6,255 bases of DNA from positions 1 through 6,255 of the forward strand of contig JAOUFA010000223.1 of the NCBI GenBank assembly GCA_029858545.1, written 5' to 3'. How positions within the stretch are numbered: the stretch's first letter is position 1; the number at the start of each line of letters is the position of its first letter. The stretch is from Betaproteobacteria bacterium. GTDB taxonomy: Bacteria > Pseudomonadota > Gammaproteobacteria > Burkholderiales > SG8-39. A program made the translations under genes and the position numbers. Positions 1-5,216 of the stretch are shown here, piece by piece. The notes under the pieces are model-generated. The model ran no database searches and was not told the origin of the DNA. It was given only the letters and a program-made list of their open reading frames with translations.

Positions 1-1402
1 AAGGCGTGCGCAGGTCGCGCAGGAACCAGGAGTTCACCCAGACGATGCCGACGTCGATTTTGGCCGACACGCGATGCGCGCGCGCGAGGTTGGTCGTCCA
101 GATGGTCGTGGCAAGGCCGTAGCGCGTGTCGTTGGCGAGTCTCACGGCTTCTTCCTCGGTATCGAAGGGCTGCAGGTGGGCGCAGGGCCCGAAAATTTCC
201 TCCTTCACGATCGCCGAGGTTTCGGGCAAGCCGGTCCACAACGTCGGCTCGATCCAGCAACCGTTCGCCAGTTCGCCTTCCATCTTGGGAACGCCGCCGC
301 CAGTGACGACCTTGGCGCCTTCCGCGGCGGCTTTCTTATAATACGAGAGTACCTTGTTCTGGTGCTCCTTGCTGATGAGGGGGCCGATTCCGGTTGCCTT
401 GTCATCAGGGCGGCCGGGTTTCATCGATTCGGCTTTCGCTTTCAGCGCCTGGACGAACTTGTCGAAAATCGGGCGCTCGACATAGACGCGCTCGGTGCCG
501 AGGCAGACCTGGCCGCAGTTGGCGAACACTGCGCGGCCAATGCCCTCGATGGCGGCCTCGAAGTCGCAATCAGCGAACACGATGCCGGCGTTCTTGCCGC
601 CCAGTTCGAACGACACCGGGCGTACACCATCGGCCGCGGCTTTCATGATGGCTTCGCCGGTGCGCGTCTCGCCAGTGAAGGTGATGGCGTTGACGCCCGG
701 GTGCCGCGTGAGGTACTCGCCCGCTGAACCGGGCCCGAAACCGTGCACAACGTTGTACACCCCCTTGGGAATGCCCACCTTGTTCATCACTTCGCCAAGC
801 AGCGTCGCCGTCGAAGGGGTTTCCTCGGAGGGTTTCACCACCACCGTGTTGCCGCAGGCAAGTGCCGGTCCGACCTTCCAGGTCATCAGCAATAGCGGCA
901 GGTTCCACGGACAGACTACGGCGATCACGCCTTTGGGAACACGGATCGCATAGTTGAGCGCGCCCCGGCCGTCGGGGGTCGCCATCTGGAAACTCTCGGT
1001 CGAGGCGCTCTTGATGGTGTCGGCGAACACCTTGAAGTTGGCTGCGCCGCGCGGGATGTCGATATGGCTGGCGAGACTTACGGGTTTGCCGGTATCGGCA
1101 ACCTCGGCCTCCAGAAAATCGTCGAAGCGGCGGTTGATTTCGTCGGCAATGGCATAGAGCAACTCGCAGCGCTTGGCGAGTTCCATGCTCGCCCAAGACC
1201 CCTCGAGCGCCGCGCGGGCCGCGCGTACCGCCGCATCGACCTCGGCCTCGCCCGCCTCCGACACATGGCCGATCAGGCGCCCGTCGATCGGCGAGCGGTT
1301 CTCGTAGGTCTTGCCCGATTTCGCGGCGATGAACTCGCCGCCGACGAAATTGAGGATCTGCGTGGGGGCTCGTTGGGGGAGCGGCTTGGCGGGAAGGCTC
1401 AT
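1..1402 (-). CDS. 2-hydroxymuconate / 2-aminomuconate-6-semialdehyde dehydrogenase, C-terminally partial
   Basis: Cytosolic NAD-dependent aldehyde dehydrogenase that would oxidise the ring-fission semialdehyde of a catechol or aminophenol meta-cleavage pathway to the dicarboxylate. Translating the minus strand from the ATG at 1402-1400 gives 467 residues running off the window edge; the family is about 485 residues, so only the last 20 or so are missing. Visible are the cofactor/oxyanion motif PWNLP (165-169, Asn167), VVKPSE (188-193), the Rossmann motif FTGETRTG (242-249), the general base Glu266 in FELGGKN and the nucleophile Cys300 in GQVCLGTE. Glu and Cys are 34 residues apart, as usual. 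Arg118 (IPRGAANF) and Arg462 (WFLRDLRTP) match, from memory, the two arginines that hold the substrate carboxylate in Pseudomonas AMSDH (Arg120, Arg464), which argues against a generic aldehyde dehydrogenase. The start is preceded only by a weak purine run (1412-1419), and an in-frame TAG lies upstream near 1471-1473. It is transcribed away from the methyltransferase. Hydroxymuconate (DmpC/XylG type) and aminomuconate (AmnC/NbaE type) semialdehydes cannot be told apart here. Confidence 0.93.
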   Translation of the reverse strand, partial: MSLPAKPLPQRAPTQILNFVGGEFIAAKSGKTYENRSPIDGRLIGHVSEAGEAEVDAAVRAARAALEGSWASMELAKRCELLYAIADEINRRFDDFLEAEVADTGKPVSLASHIDIPRGAANFKVFADTIKSASTESFQMATPDGRGALNYAIRVPKGVIAVVCPWNLPLLLMTWKVGPALACGNTVVVKPSEETPSTATLLGEVMNKVGIPKGVYNVVHGFGPGSAGEYLTRHPGVNAITFTGETRTGEAIMKAAADGVRPVSFELGGKNAGIVFADCDFEAAIEGIGRAVFANCGQVCLGTERVYVERPIFDKFVQALKAKAESMKPGRPDDKATGIGPLISKEHQNKVLSYYKKAAAEGAKVVTGGGVPKMEGELANGCWIEPTLWTGLPETSAIVKEEIFGPCAHLQPFDTEEEAVRLANDTRYGLATTIWTTNLARAHRVSAKIDVGIVWVNSWFLRDLRTP

Positions 1403-1447
1403 GGCAAGGAATTCTCTCTGGGGTGGCTCAATTGGGGAGGCGGGTGC

Positions 1448-1463
1448 CCGCGACAGATCGCGG
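1448..1463. repeat. Inverted repeat in the dehydrogenase leader
   Basis: CCGCGA (1448-1453) and TCGCGG (1458-1463) form a perfect 6 bp inverted repeat around a 4 nt centre. It lies about 46 nt upstream of the dehydrogenase start and downstream of the candidate promoter. It could be a small leader hairpin or half of an operator; the sequence does not decide. Confidence 0.4.
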
Positions 1464-1469
1464 ATACAC

Positions 1470-1516
1470 TATCTTGGCAGGCGTAAATCACGTATTTTAA
1501 TCCGTATCCTTGGCAG
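1470..1516. repeat. Imperfect direct repeat TATC(C)TTGGCAG flanking the promoter patch
   Basis: TATCTTGGCAG at 1470-1480 and TATCCTTGGCAG at 1505-1516 differ by one inserted C. The shared CTTGGCAG cores start 36 bp apart. They bracket the AT-rich patch with both candidate -10 elements, and the first copy contains the plus-strand -35 candidate. The arrangement suits a pair of regulator sites, but no regulator gene is present to support this. Confidence 0.5.
1474..1501 (+). promoter_or_regulatory. Candidate sigma70-type promoter for the methyltransferase-glycosyltransferase pair
   Basis: On the plus strand TTGGCA (1474-1479; 5 of 6 to consensus) and TTTAAT (1496-1501; 5 of 6) are separated by 16 nt. 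The -10 element overlaps that of the opposing minus-strand candidate. The implied leader to the methyltransferase start is long (about 235 nt), so a nearer promoter is possible. TATAGG at 1731-1736 resembles a -10 element but lies only 8 nt before the start codon and has no well-placed -35 partner. Confidence 0.3.
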
Positions 1517-1524
1517 CCTGACAA
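1494..1524 (-). promoter_or_regulatory. Candidate sigma70-type promoter for the dehydrogenase
   Basis: On the minus strand TTGTCA (1524-1519; 5 of 6 to the -35 consensus) precedes TAAAAT (1499-1494; 5 of 6 to the -10 consensus). The 19 nt spacer is longer than the preferred 17, which lowers confidence. Transcription would begin about 85 nt before the dehydrogenase ATG. The assignment rests on consensus matching only. Confidence 0.35.
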
Positions 1525-1744
1525 GGCGAGAAGGGGCGGCGACCTGCTAAGTACCTACCGCACAACGTCAGGGACGGATGCGCACGCCGGCAGGGATCGC
1601 GCAGGGCACGCAGCGCGCGAGGCGGAGCGATCGCCCCGCAGAAATTGCGCATGATGCCGCGGCAATGGGTGTCGATGCGCTGGGCAGCAGTTCGAAACGA
1701 GCTTGGAGTCCGCCAGTTCCCGTTCATTTCTATAGGTTGCGCCG

Positions 1745-2383
1745 ATGCCCCGAGACTACCAACGCCTGGACCGATTCCTGGACGAGATCGGCGCCGATAT
1801 CTATCCGGAGCCGGATACGGATTTTCACAGCGGGATCTCGCGCGAAATGTTCGAGCGCTTGATGGGGCTGTTTGCCCTGCCTGAGGGTGCCCGCGTATTG
1901 GACGTGGGATGCGGGTCGGGCGTTGCGCTGGATCTGTTCTACGGACGCCGACTGGATGCGATCGGCGTTACCCTCGGCGAGGCCGACCTGGCGGCCGCGC
2001 GGACGCGAGGTTTCGTAGTCGAGGCGATGGATCAGTCGTTCCTCGATTTTCCCCGACAGAGCTTCGATCTGGTCTGGGCGCGCCACGTCCTGGAGCACAG
2101 CGTATTTCCTTTCTATACTTTGAGCGAGATGAGCCGCGTGCTGAAGCCAGGCGGGGTCTTTTACATGGAAGTCCCCGCTCCGGAAACCTCTGCCCATCAC
2201 GAACGCAACAAGAACCACTATAGTGTGCTGGGGCGCGGCGCGTGGCTGGAACTTCTGGCACGCAGTGGCTTTTCGGTGGTCGATGCGGTGGACATCAATT
2301 TGACCCTCGTTTCCGGTTCCGACACCTACTGGGTGTTCTTTTGCCGGAAAGAGATTCACCCGCGCAGTCGGGCCGACGCGTGA
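1745..2383 (+). CDS. Class I SAM-dependent methyltransferase (Methyltransf_11 type)
   Basis: A 212-residue soluble methyltransferase expected to transfer a methyl group from S-adenosylmethionine; the acceptor is unknown. The SAM-binding glycine-rich motif I is VLDVGCGSG (51-59). It is followed by the acidic/aromatic segment MDQSFLDFPRQSFDLVWARH (95-114), which continues into VLEH, and by the post-II motif VLKPGGVFYMEVP (132-144). The N-terminal 48 residues and the variable C-terminal part (about 145-212) would shape the acceptor pocket. There is no signal peptide or membrane segment. The start is bounded by an in-frame TAG at 1733-1735, and the next in-frame ATG would remove part of the fold. 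The Shine-Dalgarno signal is poor (AGG at 1734-1736). The following glycosyltransferase, on the same strand 98 nt away, suggests methylation of a sugar or glycan, which is inference from context. A small-molecule or lipid acceptor cannot be excluded. Confidence 0.88.
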   Translation: MPRDYQRLDRFLDEIGADIYPEPDTDFHSGISREMFERLMGLFALPEGARVLDVGCGSGVALDLFYGRRLDAIGVTLGEADLAAARTRGFVVEAMDQSFLDFPRQSFDLVWARHVLEHSVFPFYTLSEMSRVLKPGGVFYMEVPAPETSAHHERNKNHYSVLGRGAWLELLARSGFSVVDAVDINLTLVSGSDTYWVFFCRKEIHPRSRADA

Positions 2384-2393
2384 CCGCAGGGCG

Positions 2394-2413
2394 GCCCAAT
2401 CGCTTCGTTGGGC
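2394..2413 (+). other. Small hairpin between methyltransferase and glycosyltransferase
   Basis: GCCCAA (2394-2399) and TTGGGC (2408-2413) form a perfect 6 bp stem around an 8 nt loop, 10 nt after the methyltransferase stop. No T-run follows, so it does not look like an intrinsic terminator. It may be a processing or stabilising hairpin within a two-gene transcript, or chance. Confidence 0.3.
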
Positions 2414-2481
2414 GTGTCCGAGCTCCCGCCATCGGGTATCGTTCCTGTCGCATCACCCCGTAAGAGGAGTCCACGAGCGCC

Positions 2482-3678
2482 ATGCACGAAATCGACCGTA
2501 CGCGGCTGGGAATCGGCTGGCAGTTGTTTCCGTACACAGGCTGGGGGGTGTTCGGCATCAATCTCGCCAGGCAGTTCCTGGCACGCGGGCTTGCGTTGCC
2601 GGTTCCGCTGGTGGCCCCGGAACTTGGTGACGCGGAGGTGCCGGTCGCCGCGGAGCTGAGACCCGCGTTGGAGGCGTGGTACGAGCTTGGCGCCGCGCTG
2701 GCGCGGCACCCTCAGGGCGAGCCATTTGAGGTTCGCTATCCTGTTCTGCACGGACTGGGGAACGACCTGATCGGCAGTGCCGAGCTGCAGCAAATTCGCG
2801 GCGCGCCGGATTTCGGCATGGTCTTCTTCGAGGACACGCGCTTTTCGCCGGCCTCGCTTGCTCAGGGACGCAGTCGCTTTCGGCGCATTCTCGCCGGATC
2901 GAGCTGGAATGCCGAGGTGCTGCGCGCGCGGGGCCTGTCGAACGTCTCGGTATGCCTGCAGGGCATCGACACCTCGGTGTTCTTTCCCAGGCCGAAGACC
3001 GATGCCTTCCCCGGGCGATTCGTCGTCTTTTCAGGCGGTAAACTCGAGTACCGCAAGGGACAGGACCTGGTGATCGCGGCATTTCGCGAGTTTCACGCGC
3101 AGCATCCCGACGCGCTGCTGGTCGCCGCCTGGCACAACTTTTGGCCTGCGTCGGTCGGCTCGCTCGCGCGCTCGCCTTATGTGCGGGGGGTGCCCGGCTA
3201 CGACGAAAGCGGCCAGTTGCGCCTCGCGCCGTGGCTCGCGGAGAACGGTTTGCCGGAGGGGTCGTTCATCGCCCTCCCGCCCCTGCCCAACGCGCGCATG
3301 GCCGAGGTCTATCGAGAACTGGATGTGGCGCTCTTTCCGAACCGCGCCGAGGGGGGCACCAACCTCGTGGCGATGGAATGCCTCGCGAGCGGCGTGTTCG
3401 CGATCCTGTCGAACAATACCGGGCATCTCGACCTGATCGGCGCCACCGATAGCTATGCGCTGGAGGAACAGGTGAACGTGGTCCCCGTGACGCGCGAGGA
3501 GGGCGTCGAAGGTTGGGGGGAGTCGAGCGTCGAGGAGATCGTCATGGCGCTCGAGTGGACCTACGCCAACCGTGAGGCCGCACGGGCCTCGGGCGAGGCG
3601 AGCGCACGCAGCATGGCAAACTGGGATTGGGGACGACAGGCGGCGCATCTCCACAGGGAGATCTTCGCTGCCCTGTAA
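2482..3678 (+). CDS. GT-B fold glycosyltransferase, GT4-like
   Basis: A 398-residue retaining-type glycosyltransferase expected to move a sugar from a nucleotide-sugar donor to an unknown acceptor in the cytoplasm. The N-terminal half carries a glycine-containing loop, FPYTGWGVFG (16-25). The interdomain region has the GT4-like turn QGIDTSVFFP (160-169). The C-terminal donor half opens with FSGGKLEYRKGQDL (183-196) and contains FPNRAEGGTNLVAMECLASG (285-304), the equivalent of the E-x7-E donor motif. Here Glu290 and Glu299 are eight residues apart instead of seven. No signal peptide or membrane helix is seen. An in-frame TAA at 2461-2463 and AGAGGAG at 2463-2469 fix the ATG at 2482, although the 12 nt spacing is long. 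It probably shares a transcript with the methyltransferase, suggesting glycan assembly with methyl decoration. No sugar-nucleotide synthesis, flippase or polymerase gene is nearby, so the product cannot be named. Confidence 0.9.
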   Translation: MHEIDRTRLGIGWQLFPYTGWGVFGINLARQFLARGLALPVPLVAPELGDAEVPVAAELRPALEAWYELGAALARHPQGEPFEVRYPVLHGLGNDLIGSAELQQIRGAPDFGMVFFEDTRFSPASLAQGRSRFRRILAGSSWNAEVLRARGLSNVSVCLQGIDTSVFFPRPKTDAFPGRFVVFSGGKLEYRKGQDLVIAAFREFHAQHPDALLVAAWHNFWPASVGSLARSPYVRGVPGYDESGQLRLAPWLAENGLPEGSFIALPPLPNARMAEVYRELDVALFPNRAEGGTNLVAMECLASGVFAILSNNTGHLDLIGATDSYALEEQVNVVPVTREEGVEGWGESSVEEIVMALEWTYANREAARASGEASARSMANWDWGRQAAHLHREIFAAL

Positions 3679-3685
3679 CTTCCTC

Positions 3686-3722
3686 GCTGACGGCCAGGAA
3701 TGAATCTGACCACGGCGTCAGC
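3686..3722. other. Inverted repeat after the glycosyltransferase
   Basis: GCTGACG (3686-3692) and CGTCAGC (3716-3722) are perfect 7 bp arms separated by 23 nt. They begin 8 nt after the glycosyltransferase stop, in the spacer between convergent genes. There is no T-run and the loop is wide, so termination function is only possible, not shown. Confidence 0.3.
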
Positions 3723-3734
3723 ACCCGGTCCCGG

Positions 3735-3754
3735 GCATCGCGCGCAGGCGATGC
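3735..3754 (-). terminator. Hairpin immediately after the 31-residue gene
   Basis: GCATCGC (3735-3741) and GCGATGC (3748-3754) form a perfect 7 bp stem with a 6 nt loop. The stem starts 3 nt past the stop codon of the small minus-strand gene. The position is right for a transcript end, but no U-tract follows on the minus strand. It may protect the 3' end or act with Rho instead of being a classic intrinsic terminator. Confidence 0.4.
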
Positions 3755-3757
3755 GGA

Positions 3758-3853
3758 TCAGGAAGCCAGCGGCGCTGCGCTCGGACTCGGAGCGGGTTTC
3801 TTCGGCTGCTTGGGCTTCTTCGGTTCCCTGCGTTGTTTGTCGCGGTTACCCAT
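3758..3853 (-). CDS. Small Lys/Pro/Arg-rich protein, 31 residues, unknown function
   Basis: Reading from the ATG at 3853-3851 to the TGA at 3760-3758 gives 31 residues. The N-terminal part MGNRDKQRREPKKPKQPKKP (1-20) is strongly basic with repeated KKP/KQP units. The tail is Ala/Pro/Ser-rich with no further charge (21-31). There is no hydrophobic segment, cysteine or signal peptide, so a small, disordered, cytosolic, possibly nucleic-acid-contacting protein is the most that can be said. The main argument that it is real is the ribosome binding site at 3860-3868, among the best in the window, with a 6 nt spacer. A stable hairpin directly after the stop agrees. The same frame stays open far upstream, but that part has no motif or ribosome binding site, so this internal ATG is preferred. 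I have an impression that short proteins with similar basic KKPK stretches occur in other Betaproteobacteria, but I cannot verify it here. Confidence 0.62.
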   Translation of the reverse strand: MGNRDKQRREPKKPKQPKKPAPSPSAAPLAS

Positions 3854-3859
3854 GGTTGG

Positions 3860-3868
3860 TCTCCTTTT
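3860..3868 (-). promoter_or_regulatory. Strong ribosome binding site for the 31-residue gene
   Basis: The minus strand reads AAAAGGAGA followed by six bases and then ATG. This is a near-ideal Shine-Dalgarno sequence and spacing. It decides the start of the small gene and is much stronger than the signals before the dehydrogenase or the methyltransferase. Confidence 0.7.
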
Positions 3869-3897
3869 CTTACAATGCAAGTGAGTGATCTTTCCGC

Positions 3898-3920
3898 GCC
3901 CAAGTATCAAGCGCTTGGGC
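3898..3920. repeat. Nested inverted repeats upstream of the small gene
   Basis: GCCCAAG (3898-3904) and CTTGGGC (3914-3920) are perfect 7 bp arms with 9 nt between them. The perfect 10 bp palindrome CAAGCGCTTG (3908-3917) overlaps the right arm, so two alternative foldings compete. The element lies 45-67 nt upstream of the small gene's start, in the 290 bp spacer divergent from the amidohydrolase. It could be an operator or a leader hairpin. I found no convincing promoter on either strand of that spacer. Confidence 0.4.
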
Positions 3921-4143
3921 ATGCGCTTTGCTGTCGTGAGGATACAGGGATCGGGCGCGACCTGCAGCGGTACGGTCAGTGCGCCGTTCCAACCGCCGGG
4001 CGGGCGAAACTGTCCGGGCAGAATGCGAAACGGCGCCACGTGCGCGGCGCGCGGTAGCCGGCGGGACGGTCCGCAGTGGTAGAGTCTGCGCTCGCCGTGG
4101 CGCGCCGGGACCGGTGCAACCCGCGCAGGGAATACGAATCCGC

Positions 4144-5010
4144 ATGCCAAAGCTCACCGCTCCGCCCGACCCGCTTCCCCGCAAACCGCGCTATGCGCCG
4201 CCGCCGCTTGCCTGCGATGCACATTGCCACATATTCGGGCCGTCGGCGAAGTTCCCCTTCGATCCCGAAGCCTCCTATCACGCACCCGACGCGCCGTTCG
4301 AGGCGCTGTGCGCGCTGCACGAGCGGCTGGGTCTTGCGCGCGCGGTGATCGTGCACGCGAGCTGCCACGGCGCCGACATGCGCGTGACGCTCGATGCGAT
4401 TGCCCGCTCCGGCGGGCGGTTCCGCGGCACTGCGATCGTCGACGAGACCTATACCGAGCGCGATTTCGAGCGTCTGCATGAAGGCGGTATCCGTGGCGTG
4501 CGGTTCAACTTCGTTCGTCACCTGGGTGGACGGCCGGAGATGGGTTTCTTTCGGCGTACCGTCGAACGCGCCAAGGCACTCGGCTGGCACCTGATTCTGC
4601 ATCTCGATGCCGTGGACCTGGTTGAATTCGAGGAGATGTTCAGGTCCCTGCCGCTGCCGATCGTGATCGATCACATGGGGCGCGTGAAAGCGGCAGGAGG
4701 TCTGGATCAGAAGCCCTTTCGCATCCTGCTCGACTTCATGAAGAACGAGAATACCTGGGTCAAGGTCTGCGGTCCGGAAAGGGTTTCTTCGCTCGGGCCG
4801 CCGTTCGACGACGCGCTGCCCTTTGCGCGCGCGTTGATCGCCGCTGCGCCGGATCGAATATTGTGGGGAACCGACTGGCCGCATCCGAACGTTGGCGCGC
4901 ATATGCCGAACGATGGCGATCTGGTGGATCTGATTCCGCTTATTGCCCCGGATGTGGCAACGCAGCGCAAGATCCTGGTCGACAATCCTGCCCGGCTCTA
5001 TGGGTTCTGA
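4144..5010 (+). CDS. Amidohydrolase of the 2-pyrone-4,6-dicarboxylate hydrolase (LigI)-like group
   Basis: A 288-residue TIM-barrel hydrolase of the amidohydrolase-2 group, expected to open a lactone or pyrone carboxylate ring. Family marks in order are DAHCHIFGP (25-33, the HxH pair His27/His29), HASCHGAD (71-78), GIRGVRFNF (115-123), GWHLILHLDA (147-156), IVIDHMGRV (173-181, His177) and WGTDWPHPN (241-249, Asp244, the expected catalytic acid/base). The end, LVDNPARLYGF, is typical. Compared with LigI of Sphingobium from memory, Arg120 is kept. The second substrate arginine position appears to be His126 with Arg125 beside it, and the active-site tyrosine position is His153. The exact substrate may therefore differ, for example another muconolactone-type compound. 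The ATG at 4144 is chosen because it puts HxH at the usual distance from the N-terminus and follows AGGGAA at about 4127; the frame is open upstream to 3979, but that stretch is Arg-rich and lacks family resemblance. It is convergent with the Bug receptor gene, a frequent neighbour of such hydrolases. Confidence 0.88.
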   Translation: MPKLTAPPDPLPRKPRYAPPPLACDAHCHIFGPSAKFPFDPEASYHAPDAPFEALCALHERLGLARAVIVHASCHGADMRVTLDAIARSGGRFRGTAIVDETYTERDFERLHEGGIRGVRFNFVRHLGGRPEMGFFRRTVERAKALGWHLILHLDAVDLVEFEEMFRSLPLPIVIDHMGRVKAAGGLDQKPFRILLDFMKNENTWVKVCGPERVSSLGPPFDDALPFARALIAAAPDRILWGTDWPHPNVGAHMPNDGDLVDLIPLIAPDVATQRKILVDNPARLYGF

Positions 5011-5011
5011 A

Positions 5012-5024
5012 CCCGATGGTCGGG
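5012..5024 (+). other. Short hairpin directly after the amidohydrolase stop
   Basis: CCCGA (5012-5016) and TCGGG (5020-5024) make a 5 bp stem with a 3 nt loop, starting 1 nt after the stop codon. Alone it is weak. Together with the large hairpin that follows, it makes this 3' end highly structured. Confidence 0.3.
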
Positions 5025-5036
5025 CCTGCCACGATA

Positions 5037-5064
5037 GCGCGCCGGCCGAGGTCGGCCGGCGCGC
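5037..5064. terminator. Strong GC-rich hairpin between convergent genes, probable bidirectional terminator
   Basis: The arms at 5037-5049 (GCGCGCCGGCCGA) and 5052-5064 (TCGGCCGGCGCGC) are perfect 13 nt inverse complements with GG between them. In RNA this would fold as about 12 bp with a 4 nt loop. It begins 26 nt after the amidohydrolase stop and lies about 150 nt past the stop of the opposing Bug gene. The following bases contain only scattered Ts (GGCGCGGCGTTGTCC), so it lacks a true U-tract. Confidence 0.65.
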
Positions 5065-5195
5065 GGCGCGGCGTTGTCCAACTCCCCTGAAATCGCCGTG
5101 ACTGCGCGCGCTTCTTGTGCGGCGGTTTCGCGCAGGCGACGCGGCGACACGAGAGGGGATGCTTCCCCCCGCGCTCCCCGCAGCAGGGCCTTACC

Positions 5196-5210
5196 CCGTC
5201 GTTCTGACGG
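5196..5210 (-). other. Short hairpin after the Bug receptor gene
   Basis: CCGTC (5196-5200) and GACGG (5206-5210) form a 5 bp stem with a 5 nt loop, 6 nt beyond the stop codon on the minus strand. No U-run follows. It could contribute to 3'-end formation for the receptor transcript. Confidence 0.25.
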
Positions 5211-5216
5211 AAGCGC

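Larger units (their letters stand above)
1403..1744. other. Divergent intergenic region between dehydrogenase and methyltransferase
   Basis: A stretch of 342 bases without a convincing gene. Frames that stay open here give Arg/Ala-rich translations with no recognisable motifs and no ribosome binding site. The part near the dehydrogenase (about 1448-1524) is the structured part. It holds a short inverted repeat, an AT-rich patch at 1484-1501 that contrasts with the GC-rich surroundings, two near-identical 11-12 bp direct repeats, and candidate promoters on both strands. From about 1530 to 1744 I see no further organised signal beyond isolated palindromes such as GCGATCGC at 1627-1634. Confidence 0.7.

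Noticed and set aside
74..1486. Long plus-strand and out-of-frame minus-strand reading frames across the first 1.4 kb
   Set aside because: They are shadows of the dehydrogenase on the minus strand, which has all family motifs in one continuous frame.
1627..1634. GCGATCGC palindrome
   Set aside because: A single copy of an 8 bp palindrome is expected by chance in GC-rich DNA, and there is no array or repetition.
1730..2359. 209-codon minus-strand frame opposite the methyltransferase
   Set aside because: No recognisable motif, whereas the opposite strand has a complete SAM-binding fold. It is antisense to that gene.
4073..4130. tRNA-like D-loop sequence (CAGTGGTAGAG) upstream of the amidohydrolase
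   Set aside because: No T-arm consensus (GTTCRANNC) or acceptor stem follows at the right distance, and no anticodon arm can be drawn. Probably coincidence.
3979..4143. N-terminal extension of the amidohydrolase to an ATG at 3979
   Set aside because: The added 55 residues are Arg/Gly/Ala-rich without family similarity, and the ATG at 4144 places the HxH motif at the normal distance from the N-terminus.
3854..4150. Longer minus-strand reading frame ending in the 31-residue protein
   Set aside because: The extra upstream residues show no motif. The strong ribosome binding site lies inside it, directly before the internal ATG at 3853.
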